Shown one piece after another: positions 53,229 through 62,900 of a stretch of 64,000 bases of DNA. The position numbers were made by a program, and so were the translations under genes. Within the stretch, counting starts at the first letter, position 1; every line of letters starts with the position of its first letter. Origin of the DNA: Deferrivibrio essentukiensis (GTDB lineage: Bacteria > Chrysiogenota > Deferribacteres > Deferribacterales > Deferrivibrionaceae); NCBI RefSeq assembly GCF_020480685.1, contig NZ_JAJAFU010000005.1, positions 1-64,000 of the forward strand. Direction: 5' to 3'. The notes under the pieces were generated by a model. The model was not told the DNA's origin. It worked only from the letters and a program-made list of their open reading frames with translations, and made no database searches.

Positions 53229-53256
53229 AGAAGCAGAGAAATCTGCTTCTTTTTTT
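53229..53256 (+). terminator. Intrinsic terminator after the SWIM protein gene
   Basis: AGAAGCAGA (53229-53237) pairs perfectly with TCTGCTTCT (53242-53250), loop GAAA, followed by six T. Confidence 0.92.
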
Positions 53257-53360
53257 ATGTAGTTGCCATAAAGTTATGAAGTGTATGTTGACATTTTCGC
53301 TTGTTATTTCAATTAACATTTGTTAAAAGCTTACAATTTGCTTTTTGTTTGGAGGATATT

Positions 53361-56300
53361 GTGCCTAAAAGAGAAGACATTAAGAAGATTTTAGTAATAG
53401 GTTCAGGTCCGATAGTTATCGGGCAAGCTTGTGAATTCGATTATTCTGGAACTCAGGCTGTAAAAGCATTGAAAGAGGAAGGGTATAAGGTAGTGTTAGT
53501 TAATTCAAATCCCGCTACCATAATGACAGACCCTGAGTTTGCTGATGCAACATATATTGAGCCGATTCATTGGGAAGTTTTGGAAGCGATCATAAAAAAT
53601 GAAAGGCCTGATGCCATATTACCTACGGTTGGCGGACAGACTGCTCTTAATGCAGCCCTTGATTTACATAAAAGGGGCATTCTTGAAAAGTATAATGTTG
53701 AGCTCATAGGTGCTAATGCGGATTCCATAAAAAAAGCTGAAGATAGAGAATTATTCAAACAGGCGATGTCAAAAATTGGTCTTGATATGCCAAAAAGCGC
53801 GTACATTCGCAGTTTTGAAGAAGGAATGTCAGCAATTGATTCAATAGGATTTCCTGTAATTATAAGACCTTCATTTACGCTTGGAGGGACTGGTGGTAAT
53901 GTTGCATACAATATGGAAGAATATGTAGAATATCTAAAGTGGGGGTTGGAAGCTTCTCCTGTTGGTGAGATTCTTGTAGAAGAATCTATTATAGGCTGGA
54001 AAGAGTATGAATTAGAAGTAATGCGGGATTTAAAAGATAACGTAGTAATTATTTGTTCTATAGAAAACTTTGATCCTATGGGGGTTCACACAGGGGATAG
54101 TATTACAGTAGCACCTGCACAAACTCTTACCGATAAGGAATATCAAATACTTAGAGATTCAGCTATAAAAGTAATGCGTGAGATTGGTGTTGATACGGGC
54201 GGTTCAAATGTTCAGTTTGCTGTTAATCCTGAAAACGGTAGACAGGTTATCATAGAAATGAATCCTCGAGTTTCTAGAAGCTCTGCCCTTGCATCAAAAG
54301 CAACAGGTTTCCCTATAGCCAAGATTGCGGCAAAACTTGCTGTAGGTTATACATTAGATGAAATACCAAACGATATTACCAAAAAAACACCGGCATCGTT
54401 TGAGCCTACCATTGACTATTGTGTAGTTAAATTTCCGCGTTTTACTTTTGAAAAATTTCCAGGCACTGATGATACTTTGACTACTCAAATGAAATCGGTT
54501 GGAGAAGTGATGTCAATAGGAAGGACATTTAAGGAAGCTCTCCAGAAATCTCTAGTATCTCTTGAAATTGGTAAGTCAGGATTTGATGAAATATTTGCAA
54601 AGGATGATTTGAATAAACCTGAAGTTAAAGAAGAGATAATTCATTATTTAAAAAGGCCTACTGATAAAAGGATGTGGTATATCGGTGAAGCATATAGAGC
54701 TGGCTTTAGCATAGATGAAGTTCATGATTATACGAAAATTGATAAATGGTTTTTAAATAAAATTTATGAAATAATAGGCTATGAGGATATTATAAAAAAA
54801 CTTGGTTTAGATAATATAGATGCTGATACATTAAGATTGGCAAAGGAGATGGGGTTTTCCGATAAAAGATTATCTAAATTATTAAACTGTACAGAAAAAG
54901 ATATTGAAGTAAAACGCAATGATATGAATATAAACCCTGTATATAAAAGGGTTGACACTTGTGCTGCTGAATTTGAATCATTCACCCCTTATTTATATTC
55001 AACATATGAAGATGAGTGTGAAGCAGAAGTCACAAACAAGAAAAAGGTAGTTATTCTGGGTGGAGGCCCAAACAGGATAGGGCAGGGGATAGAGTTTGAC
55101 TACTGTTGTGTTCACGCTTGTTTTGCACTATCTGAAATTGGATATGAGACGATTATGGTTAACTGTAACCCTGAAACCGTAAGTACGGACTACGATACAT
55201 CAGACAGACTATATTTTGAGCCTCTAACCAGGGAGCATGTGCTTAATATTATAAATAAAGAAAAACCGATTGGTGTTATTGTTCAGTTTGGTGGTCAAAC
55301 CCCATTAAAGTTAGCAGTTCCGCTTGAAGAGGAGGGTGTGAAGATCTTAGGTACATCTCCTGATAGTATTGATATAGCTGAAGACAGGGAAAGGTTTAAA
55401 ATATTAATAGAGAAACTTAATTTAAAACAACCATCAAACGGCATAGCTAAAAATGCTGAGCAAGCCTTTGATATTGCAAAGAAGATTGGGTATCCTGTAG
55501 TTGTTAGGCCATCATATGTGTTAGGTGGCAGAGCGATGGAAATAGTTTATGATGAAGATTCATTGAAGAAGTATATGAAGTATGCAGTTGAGGCCAGTGA
55601 AGAACACCCGGTATTAATTGATAAGTTTTTGGAACATGCGATGGAAGTTGATGTAGATGCAATAAGTGATGGTGAGACTGTTGTAGTTGCGGGAATAATG
55701 CAACATATTGAAGAAGCCGGGATTCATTCTGGTGATTCAGCTTGCTCTATTCCAACAAGATCAATTCCTGAAGGCATTATAGATATTTTGAAAAAGCAAA
55801 CTATTGCTATAGCAAAGGAACTAAATGTAGTGGGGCTAATGAACATTCAGTATGCAATCAAGAATGAAGATGTTTACTTATTGGAGGTTAATCCAAGAGC
55901 CTCAAGAACAATTCCATATGTTAGTAAAAGTATAGGTATTCCTTTGGCAAAATTGGCATCAAAAGTAATGGTTGGGTATAAGTTAAAAGATTTAGGATTT
56001 ACAGATATTAAGCCGTTAACTTACTATACTGTAAAAGAATCAGTATTCCCTTTTGTAAAATTTCCTAATACTGATGTCATTTTAGGCCCGGAGATGAAAT
56101 CAACCGGAGAGGTTATGGGGATTGATACAACGTTTGGGAGGGCTTATTTCAAGGCCCAAATGGGAGCAGGGAACAAACTGCCTACTAAAGGTAAGGTGTT
56201 TATCAGCGTAAAAGATAGTGCCAAAGAGCAGATTTTACCAGTTGCAAAAAAACTCCATGAAATAGGGTTTGAAATAATAGCCACAAAGGGGACACATAAA

Positions 56301-56582
56301 TATTTATATGACAACAATATAGAAAGTAAATGTATATTAAAGGTTCAAGAAGGGCGTCCAAATATTGTAGATATGATTAAAAATAGAGAGGTTGCCTTTA
56401 TAATAAATGTGCCGGAAGGTAAAAAGTCAAGGCTTGATGCTGATTCAATGAGAAGAGCAATGTTGAATTATAATATCCCATTTGTGACCACAGTAGAAGC
56501 TGCTGAAGCTTCAGCAAACGGTATTAAGCAGTACATTGAATCGGGAATCACAGTTAAGTCTATACAAGAATATTACAAGTAG
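53361..56582 (+). CDS. carB: Carbamoyl-phosphate synthase large subunit
   Basis: CarB makes carbamoyl phosphate for pyrimidines and arginine. From GTG 53361 (GGAGG at 53351-53355) the protein has 1073 residues, the family's usual length. A frame extension to 53301 is not used. It has two homologous ATP-grasp halves, each with its own N-terminal nucleotide motif: [20 protein letters not shown] in the first and [20 protein letters not shown] in the second. A C-terminal MGS-like allosteric domain follows. The glutaminase gene carA is not in the window. A TTGACA at 53288 may be part of its promoter, but no good -10 box follows. pyrK lies 11 bases downstream. Confidence 0.95.
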   Translation: MPKREDIKKILVIGSGPIVIGQACEFDYSGTQAVKALKEEGYKVVLVNSNPATIMTDPEFADATYIEPIHWEVLEAIIKNERPDAILPTVGGQTALNAALDLHKRGILEKYNVELIGANADSIKKAEDRELFKQAMSKIGLDMPKSAYIRSFEEGMSAIDSIGFPVIIRPSFTLGGTGGNVAYNMEEYVEYLKWGLEASPVGEILVEESIIGWKEYELEVMRDLKDNVVIICSIENFDPMGVHTGDSITVAPAQTLTDKEYQILRDSAIKVMREIGVDTGGSNVQFAVNPENGRQVIIEMNPRVSRSSALASKATGFPIAKIAAKLAVGYTLDEIPNDITKKTPASFEPTIDYCVVKFPRFTFEKFPGTDDTLTTQMKSVGEVMSIGRTFKEALQKSLVSLEIGKSGFDEIFAKDDLNKPEVKEEIIHYLKRPTDKRMWYIGEAYRAGFSIDEVHDYTKIDKWFLNKIYEIIGYEDIIKKLGLDNIDADTLRLAKEMGFSDKRLSKLLNCTEKDIEVKRNDMNINPVYKRVDTCAAEFESFTPYLYSTYEDECEAEVTNKKKVVILGGGPNRIGQGIEFDYCCVHACFALSEIGYETIMVNCNPETVSTDYDTSDRLYFEPLTREHVLNIINKEKPIGVIVQFGGQTPLKLAVPLEEEGVKILGTSPDSIDIAEDRERFKILIEKLNLKQPSNGIAKNAEQAFDIAKKIGYPVVVRPSYVLGGRAMEIVYDEDSLKKYMKYAVEASEEHPVLIDKFLEHAMEVDVDAISDGETVVVAGIMQHIEEAGIHSGDSACSIPTRSIPEGIIDILKKQTIAIAKELNVVGLMNIQYAIKNEDVYLLEVNPRASRTIPYVSKSIGIPLAKLASKVMVGYKLKDLGFTDIKPLTYYTVKESVFPFVKFPNTDVILGPEMKSTGEVMGIDTTFGRAYFKAQMGAGNKLPTKGKVFISVKDSAKEQILPVAKKLHEIGFEIIATKGTHKYLYDNNIESKCILKVQEGRPNIVDMIKNREVAFIINVPEGKKSRLDADSMRRAMLNYNIPFVTTVEAAEASANGIKQYIESGITVKSIQEYYK

Positions 56583-56593
56583 AGAAGTAGCAT

Positions 56594-57367
56594 ATGAAAG
56601 GGAAAGTAGTTAATAATTTGATGTTAAATGATAAGTATTATCTTATGGAAATAGAGAGTGAGGAGTTTGTAAGCAAAGCTAAACCTGGGCATTTTATGAT
56701 GGTAAAGGCTCAGCAGTACGACTATTTATACGATCCTCTCTTAAGAAGACCTTTTGGGGTGTGTGATATAGAACGGGGAAGGTTTAAAATTTTATATATA
56801 TTAATCGGTAAGGGTACAAATCTTCTTTCTCAGGTTAAAGTTGGATCATATATAGAATTTTCAGAGCCACTTGGTAATACATTTAATTTTAATAATGAAA
56901 AAACAGTTGCCCTTGTTGGTGGCGGGGTAGGGATAGCCCCACTTTTATTTTTGGCAAAATATTTATATAACCAGGATGTTTTGGTTGATTTATATTATGG
57001 CGGAAAGACGGAAGATGATATTCTATTAATTGATGAGTTTAAAAAATACTGTCAACATATTGAAGTAACGACAGAAAATGGAAAAGTAGGTAAAAAAGGA
57101 ATTGTGACATTACCTCTCTCAGAAAATATAAAAAAATATGGAAAAATATATGCATGTGGTCCAAAAAGGATGCTACAGGCAACATCTGAGCTTGCCATAG
57201 AGCATAATATCCCAGTAGAAGTTTCTCTCGATGAGCGTATGGCATGCGGCATGGGGGCATGTCTTGGCTGCCTTGTTTATGTTAAAAATGATAAAGGTGA
57301 AATTGAACAAAAAAGATGCTGCGTAGAAGGGCCAGTATTTGATGGCGCAAGAATTGTTTGGGAGTAG
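56594..57367 (+). CDS. pyrK: Dihydroorotate dehydrogenase electron-transfer subunit
   Basis: PyrK passes electrons from PyrD to NAD+ through FAD and a [2Fe-2S] cluster. The 257-residue protein has an FAD-binding barrel (DPLLRRPFGVCDIE), a nucleotide-binding domain (ALVGGGVGIAPLLFLA), and the C-terminal iron-sulfur cysteines in DERMACGMGACLGCLV and KRCCVEGPVF. It sits directly before pyrD, 3 bases away, as in class 1B systems. Confidence 0.95.
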   Translation: MKGKVVNNLMLNDKYYLMEIESEEFVSKAKPGHFMMVKAQQYDYLYDPLLRRPFGVCDIERGRFKILYILIGKGTNLLSQVKVGSYIEFSEPLGNTFNFNNEKTVALVGGGVGIAPLLFLAKYLYNQDVLVDLYYGGKTEDDILLIDEFKKYCQHIEVTTENGKVGKKGIVTLPLSENIKKYGKIYACGPKRMLQATSELAIEHNIPVEVSLDERMACGMGACLGCLVYVKNDKGEIEQKRCCVEGPVFDGARIVWE

Positions 57368-57370
57368 AAA

Positions 57371-58285
57371 ATGAGTAAATCTCTTGAAATAGAAATATGT
57401 GGGGTAAAATTTAAAAATCCAATTATAACCGCAAGTGGCACTTTCGGATATGGGATTGAGTATGCCAGATTTATAGATTTAAATCGGTTAGGAGGTATTT
57501 CGGTAAAGGGGATCTCCCTAAAAGAAACTAAGGGGAATAAAATGCCCAGAATCATGGAAACAAATGCCGGAATGCTAAATGCAATAGGGCTTCAAAATGT
57601 TGGTGTTGAAAGGTTTATAAATGAGAAGCTTCCTTTACTTAAGAAGTATGATACGAGAATAATTGTAAACTTTTGGGGTAAGTCTATAGAAGAATATGTT
57701 GAAGTAGCGAGAATACTAGATGAAAGTGAAATAGATATGTTGGAAATGAACATATCCTGCCCAAATATAAAAGAGGGTGGCATAGCTTTCGGGACTGACC
57801 CTAAAATGACCTACTCAGTTGTATATGAAACAAAAAAAGTAATCAAAAATAAGCCATTAATAGTGAAACTATCACCAAATGTAACAGACATAAAGTTGTT
57901 TGGTAAAGTAGCAGAAGAAGCAGGAGCAGATGCAATAAGCGCTATAAACACTCTTCTTGGAATGGCAATAAACATAGAGACCCAAAAACCATATATTTCA
58001 AATATTACAGGAGGTCTTAGCGGGCCTGCCATCAAACCGGTCGCTATAAGAATGGTATATGAGCTTTATAAAACAATTAGTATACCAATAATTGGTATTG
58101 GTGGAATTATGAATTATAAGGACGTAGTAGAATTTTATTTAGCGGGTGCTTCAGCTGTGCAAATAGGTACGGCAAATTTTGTAAACCCTGAAATATCAAT
58201 ACAAATTGTTAAAGAATTAGAAGATTATCTCAAATCTAAAAGTATAGATAAAATAACTGATTTGACAGGAAAGGTAATAGTTTAG
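57371..58285 (+). CDS. pyrD: Dihydroorotate dehydrogenase, class 1B
   Basis: PyrD oxidises dihydroorotate to orotate with FMN. The 304-residue soluble protein has ITASGTFGYGIEYARFIDLN, NAIGLQNVGVERF, the catalytic cysteine in EMNISCPNIKEGG, and the phosphate/FMN region IPIIGIGGIMNYKD. The cysteine base and adjacent pyrK mark class 1B, which uses NAD+ rather than quinone. It ends the carB-pyrK-pyrD run. Confidence 0.95.
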   Translation: MSKSLEIEICGVKFKNPIITASGTFGYGIEYARFIDLNRLGGISVKGISLKETKGNKMPRIMETNAGMLNAIGLQNVGVERFINEKLPLLKKYDTRIIVNFWGKSIEEYVEVARILDESEIDMLEMNISCPNIKEGGIAFGTDPKMTYSVVYETKKVIKNKPLIVKLSPNVTDIKLFGKVAEEAGADAISAINTLLGMAINIETQKPYISNITGGLSGPAIKPVAIRMVYELYKTISIPIIGIGGIMNYKDVVEFYLAGASAVQIGTANFVNPEISIQIVKELEDYLKSKSIDKITDLTGKVIV

Positions 58286-58547
58286 ATACATTAGTATTAA
58301 GTAATAATTGCTAAATTAAGGTTTGACCATTAAATTGCAAAGCTTCTAAAACCAATACAATCTCTTTAGTCAATTTATTTTTATCCGAAATCTAAAGTTC
58401 ATTGTTCACGATTTTATAACCCTGTGTATTTTGGGAGAAAATGTATTCATATATCCATAATGTCCGATAAGATATATTATGTTAAACAAATTGGTTGGTA
58501 TAGATGTTGTATTAGTGCGATTTTCTTATAGTTTATACTTTTTTGCT
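58286..58547. other. Convergent intergenic region, no feature recognised
   Basis: These 262 AT-rich bases lie between the convergent pyrD and ntrX genes. I see no coding frame of useful length, no tRNA, and no convincing terminator on either strand. Short stems such as CCC/GGG near 58421-58434 are too weak to call. Confidence 0.5.
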
Positions 58548-59912
58548 TTATTCTTTTGAAATCTGAAAATGTTTTATTTTTTTATGCAGATAAGTTCTTT
58601 CAATTTCTAATATTTTTGAAGCTTTTGAAATATTCCACCCTGTTAATTCTAATACTTTTTCGATATAATCTTTTTCGAATATATCCTTTGCATGTTTTAA
58701 TGGATAAAATTCTGCCATTAAATCTTCTATATTAAGTTTGCTTTGTTGATTATTCGCTTCTGTAAGAAATGGCGGTGCATCGTTCAATGTAATTATACTA
58801 CTATCTGATAATACTACCATTCTTTCGACAGCATTTTTTAACTGTCGTACATTACCAGGCCAAGAATAATTTATCATTTTCTCCAACAACCCTTTGTCAA
58901 TTGTTTTTTTCTCAATGCCGTTAGTAACGCATGCTTCATTTATAAAATGCTCAATCAATACTGGAATATCGGTTTTTCTTTCCCTTAGAGGTGGCACGTG
59001 TATAGGTACTACGCTTATTCTATAATAAAGGTCTTCCCTGAAGTTATTTGCACTTATTTCATCTTCTAAGTTTTTATTTGTTGCAGTTATTAGTCTGAAA
59101 TCACTTTTTATTGTTTTGATTGAGCCTACTCTTGTAAATTCACCTGTCTCAAGTACTCGTAATAATTTAGCTTGCAGGTTTATATCCATATCACCTATTT
59201 CATCTAAAAATATTGTGCCTTTATCTGCTGCCTCAAATAGCCCTATTTTATCATTTAATGCTCCAGTAAATGCTCCGGCTTCATATCCAAACATTTCACT
59301 TTCCATAAGCTCTGAAGGGATGGCTGAGCAGTTTATTTCTACAAATCTTTTACTGCTTCTCTTGCTTAGGAGATGAATTAACCTGGCCACGTGTTCTTTA
59401 CCTGTTCCGTTTTCGCCGGTAATAAGGACTCTAGCATTAGTTTGTGCTATTTTTTCAATTTTGGCTCTTAATTCTTTAATTTGTGGACTGTTGCCGAGTA
59501 AATCATATTTTTTTAAATAGTCTAATTTGTATTCTTTAATATGTTGTGTTAGTTCAATTTTATCTTTTAAGTTCTTTATAACCAATAAAATTCTATCGAG
59601 GGATAAAGGTTTTTCCAGAAAATCATACGCTCCGAATTTTATTGATTCTACTGCATTCTCTATATTTCCATGACCACTTATCATTACGACTTCAATTTCT
59701 GGAAAATAGCTCTTGATTTCTTGTAATCCGATGACACCATCTTTATCAGGTAGCCAAATATCTAAAAAAACCACATCATATAGTTGGCTTTTTAATTTTT
59801 GGAATCCTTCACTAAAATTTATGGAAAAATCGGCACTGTAACCTTCATCTTCCAGTATATCCTTGATTGTTGTACAGATATTTACTTCATCGTCTATAAT
59901 CAATATTTTCAT
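58548..59912 (-). CDS. ntrX: Sigma-54-dependent response regulator NtrX-like
   Basis: This 454-residue activator is paired with the NtrY-like kinase. The receiver has D51 in VVFLDIWLPDKDGVIGLQEI and the lysine in DFLEKPL. AAA+ motifs are GENGTGKEHVARL, GAFTGALNDKIGLFEAA, GTIFLDEIGDMDI and SWPGNVRQLKNAVERM. The C-terminal Fis-type HTH (GWNISKASKILEIERTYLHK) is of the NtrX type. NtrX-family members retain GAFTGA variably, and here it is intact. It follows ntrY without a gap. Confidence 0.88.
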   Translation of the reverse strand: MKILIIDDEVNICTTIKDILEDEGYSADFSINFSEGFQKLKSQLYDVVFLDIWLPDKDGVIGLQEIKSYFPEIEVVMISGHGNIENAVESIKFGAYDFLEKPLSLDRILLVIKNLKDKIELTQHIKEYKLDYLKKYDLLGNSPQIKELRAKIEKIAQTNARVLITGENGTGKEHVARLIHLLSKRSSKRFVEINCSAIPSELMESEMFGYEAGAFTGALNDKIGLFEAADKGTIFLDEIGDMDINLQAKLLRVLETGEFTRVGSIKTIKSDFRLITATNKNLEDEISANNFREDLYYRISVVPIHVPPLRERKTDIPVLIEHFINEACVTNGIEKKTIDKGLLEKMINYSWPGNVRQLKNAVERMVVLSDSSIITLNDAPPFLTEANNQQSKLNIEDLMAEFYPLKHAKDIFEKDYIEKVLELTGWNISKASKILEIERTYLHKKIKHFQISKE

Positions 59913-62075
59913 TTAGCTCTCTATGGGCAAATTTATTATTACTTTAGTATATTCATCTATTTGGCTTTTGACAAATACTTTTCCATTGTGGTTCTCAATT
60001 ATTTTTTTTACTATCGCAAGTCCTAATCCTGTCCCGCTTGGTTTTGTACTAAAATATGGTAAGAATAGTTTTGATATATTTTCCTCTTTTATGCCGGTTC
60101 CGTTATCTTCTATGATTATTTCCAGTAAATTTCCTTTTTTATTTAAATACACTGATATTTTGCCATTATCATGTTTTATGCTGTCAAATGAATTGTTTAT
60201 GAGATTTAAAAATGCTCTTTTCAACTGCTGTTTATCAGCATTTATCATTATTTCTTCACTGAAGTTAGATTTAAGGTTTAGCTTTATGTTTTTGTCATTT
60301 TTTTCGTATAGCTCTAATATTTCACTTATAAGAATTTTAATACCTATCTTCTCTTTATTTATTACATCAGATTTTGAAAAATTACTGAATTCTTGAACAA
60401 GAGTATATAATTCATTTGATTCATTAATTATTTTATTCATGCTTTTAAGTATTAAATCTCTTAGTTTATCATTGTCTATGTCATATGCTTTTTTGGCAAC
60501 TCTTTCCGCATTTAATTTGATTGGTGTTAGCGGATTTTTTATCTCATGAGCTATTCTATTAGCCATTTCCTTCCAAATATTAATTCTTTCTATATTAACA
60601 AGCTCAGTAATATCATCAACAACAATAACTATGTTGGTTAATTGATTATAAGTATCAAAGATTTTGTTCAATATAATTGAAAAAGTACGTATTTCACCAT
60701 TATAATTTATTTCTGTTTGAATATTAGTATTATGTTTTTCGTTTGCTACAAAATCGTCTATAATTTCCTTTAGTTTTTCACTTAAACTATTGTCCTCTAT
60801 ATAACTGTCAGCCATAGTATTTGTTTTTAAAATCTTTTTACTCTCATTAAGAAGAAATATAGCGGAGTTTACATTTTTAAAAATAGTATCAATATATTGC
60901 TTATCTTTAGCAATTTGAGAATACATTTCAGAAAGAGTTTTGTTTTTAGCTTTCAATTCTTCTGTATGTTTTTTCAATTTTTCTGCCATTTCATTAAATG
61001 CATTCACCAAAATACCTATTTCATCATCTGATGTGGCTTCAATTTTTATATCTAAATCCCCTTTTGATACTCTATCTGCGGCAGTTGCAAGTTCTTCTAG
61101 AGGATTAGTAATATTTTTAGCATAGAGTAAACTTCCCCATATTGCCGCAAATATTACTAGTAATGTCATTAAAATAAGTAAAATCTTATAAGAATTTTTT
61201 ACTGGCTCGGCGAAAAATTTTATTTGACTGTAATTTCTGTAAGAATCTAAAATCTTTGACACTTGCTCTGCTTGGTCTAAAGGGACAAGTTTATATACTA
61301 TCATTGCTCCAAGAATGATATTATCGCTTGTCAGTGCTGAAACAGGATTACCTACCCAATAAATTTGAGTATTACCTATAAAAGAGTATTTAGCTACTTG
61401 TTTCCCTGATATAATTTCATTTAAGACATCTTCATCCACGATAAAGTTTAGGTAGTACTCTTTATCTTCGTGAAGTATTTTTACCATTTTATTGTTATAA
61501 ATTAAAATTCCGTCAATTTTATTGCCACTTATATATTCCTTACCAAATTTGGTGAGTTCATCGTAATTTTTTTTAAGCATAAACCCTTTAGATGCAATAA
61601 GTTTAGACAAAATATCCGTTTGTTCAATCAGATCTCTTTCTACTTGGTTTTGATATTTTTGCATCAAATCTACTGAGCTCTTTAATGCCTGCTCAATTTG
61701 AACGTCAAACCATTTGTCAATACTATTATTTATAATGTTGGTAGAAAACACAAACACTACAAATACAGGCAATACTGTTATAGTTATGGAAAAAACTACA
61801 AGTTTTGTTTGGATTCTTGTGCCAAATATCGATTTTTTATTCCCCAAAAATAACTTACTCACATTTCTAAATATTACAATTAATAACACGAGGAGAAGGA
61901 TTATATTGATATTTATAAGCAAAAAAATTGTTATACTGGAGTATAGAGGTATGTCAGTACTTAAAAACCTTGAACTTGCTATATAATTTACAACTACCAG
62001 TAAAAATAGTAGAGCTAAATATTTTAGTATATTTTTATTTTTGCCTGTAGTGATATTTTTACCGTTATTATCCAT
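59913..62075 (-). CDS. ntrY: NtrY-like membrane sensor histidine kinase
   Basis: This 720-residue kinase has membrane segments at about residues 15-32, 43-67 and 90-112, a periplasmic region of about 180 residues, and another segment near 302-322. A HAMP domain follows (NPLEELATAADRVSKGDLDI), then PAS, HisKA with H510 in RIAHEIKNPLTPIKLNAERV, and an ATPase domain (EDNGTGIKEENISKLFLPYF, GTGLGLAIVKK). HEIKNPLTPI and the layout are typical of NtrY. It overlaps the ExeA-like gene by one base. The signal in this lineage is unknown. Confidence 0.88.
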   Translation of the reverse strand: MDNNGKNITTGKNKNILKYLALLFLLVVVNYIASSRFLSTDIPLYSSITIFLLININIILLLVLLIVIFRNVSKLFLGNKKSIFGTRIQTKLVVFSITITVLPVFVVFVFSTNIINNSIDKWFDVQIEQALKSSVDLMQKYQNQVERDLIEQTDILSKLIASKGFMLKKNYDELTKFGKEYISGNKIDGILIYNNKMVKILHEDKEYYLNFIVDEDVLNEIISGKQVAKYSFIGNTQIYWVGNPVSALTSDNIILGAMIVYKLVPLDQAEQVSKILDSYRNYSQIKFFAEPVKNSYKILLILMTLLVIFAAIWGSLLYAKNITNPLEELATAADRVSKGDLDIKIEATSDDEIGILVNAFNEMAEKLKKHTEELKAKNKTLSEMYSQIAKDKQYIDTIFKNVNSAIFLLNESKKILKTNTMADSYIEDNSLSEKLKEIIDDFVANEKHNTNIQTEINYNGEIRTFSIILNKIFDTYNQLTNIVIVVDDITELVNIERINIWKEMANRIAHEIKNPLTPIKLNAERVAKKAYDIDNDKLRDLILKSMNKIINESNELYTLVQEFSNFSKSDVINKEKIGIKILISEILELYEKNDKNIKLNLKSNFSEEIMINADKQQLKRAFLNLINNSFDSIKHDNGKISVYLNKKGNLLEIIIEDNGTGIKEENISKLFLPYFSTKPSGTGLGLAIVKKIIENHNGKVFVKSQIDEYTKVIINLPIES

Positions 62076-62884
62076 TAAAGTCCAAGGTCAAGTGAGACCT
62101 GTTCTATAAGTTTGCTGTCTATGGAATCATTTTTGATTAAATAGGCCTCAAACATCGCATTATCACATATGGTGTTAATTACTCTGGGGATGCCACCAGA
62201 AAATCTATAAATTGTTTTTATGGCATCATCTGTGAAAAATACTTTTTTTGCACCTGCAATTTTCAATCTGTGCAAAATGTATGTCTTAACATCTTGTAAA
62301 TCAAAAGGTTTTAGTATAAATCTCATTGCAACTCTCTGTCTAAGGGGTTCATCAAGTTTCAAATTATCTTCCAATTCCTGCAGCCCGAATAGAACAAAGT
62401 TTATAAGTTTGCCTGTCTCATTTTCAAAGTTTAAAATGCCCCTTAGCTCTTCCATTACTTCTTTATTTTTGAGCATTTGTGCTTCATCAAAAATTATTAC
62501 AACTTTTTTATTGGCTTCAGCCAGCTGACTTAGCCTTTCGTATAGTTTGCTTAACATTGCAGGTTTTTCTTTTGGAATTTCCTGAATTCCTAATTGCATA
62601 AGTAATTTTTTTAGTATCCACTCCGATGTTACTTCAGAGTGAACAACAATTATCAAAGCAATTTCATAATTATCTGCATCAAATTCATCCAAAATCAATC
62701 GAGCAAGTGTTGTTTTACCGGTACCAATTTGACCGATTACAATGGCAAGCCCTTTATTGTTTTCTATTGCATATTTTAACCTCTTGATAATCTCAGTATG
62801 TTCTTTTGATTTGTAAAAAAACTTTATATCTGGTGAATTATTAAAAGGTAGTTCATTAAGCCCGAAAAAATCTTTTACACTCAT
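62075..62884 (-). CDS. ExeA/GspA-type AAA+ ATPase
   Basis: This 269-residue ATPase of the ExeA (general secretion GspA) family starts with the family opening FGLNELPFNNSPDIKFFY. Walker A is GQIGTGKTTLAR, Walker B is VVIIFDEAQML, and the sensor region is RQRVAMRFILKPF. Unlike full GspA it has no C-terminal peptidoglycan-binding domain or membrane segment. Such short ExeA proteins occur in type II secretion, type IV pilus or polysaccharide loci. The next gene encodes a TPR protein, which fits an assembly locus extending beyond the window. Confidence 0.85.
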   Translation of the reverse strand: MSVKDFFGLNELPFNNSPDIKFFYKSKEHTEIIKRLKYAIENNKGLAIVIGQIGTGKTTLARLILDEFDADNYEIALIIVVHSEVTSEWILKKLLMQLGIQEIPKEKPAMLSKLYERLSQLAEANKKVVIIFDEAQMLKNKEVMEELRGILNFENETGKLINFVLFGLQELEDNLKLDEPLRQRVAMRFILKPFDLQDVKTYILHRLKIAGAKKVFFTDDAIKTIYRFSGGIPRVINTICDNAMFEAYLIKNDSIDSKLIEQVSLDLGL

Positions 62885-62900
62885 TATAATAGCCCCTTAA

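Noticed and set aside
53288-53320. Promoter for carB
   Set aside because: TTGACA is perfect at 53288, but no acceptable -10 box lies at 16-18 bases, so I do not call it as a feature.
53301-53360. N-terminal extension of CarB
   Set aside because: GTG 53361 has GGAGG at correct spacing and gives the usual family length and first motif.
59923-60396. 157-codon plus-strand frame opposite ntrY
   Set aside because: It is a shadow of the conserved kinase core and has no motif of its own.
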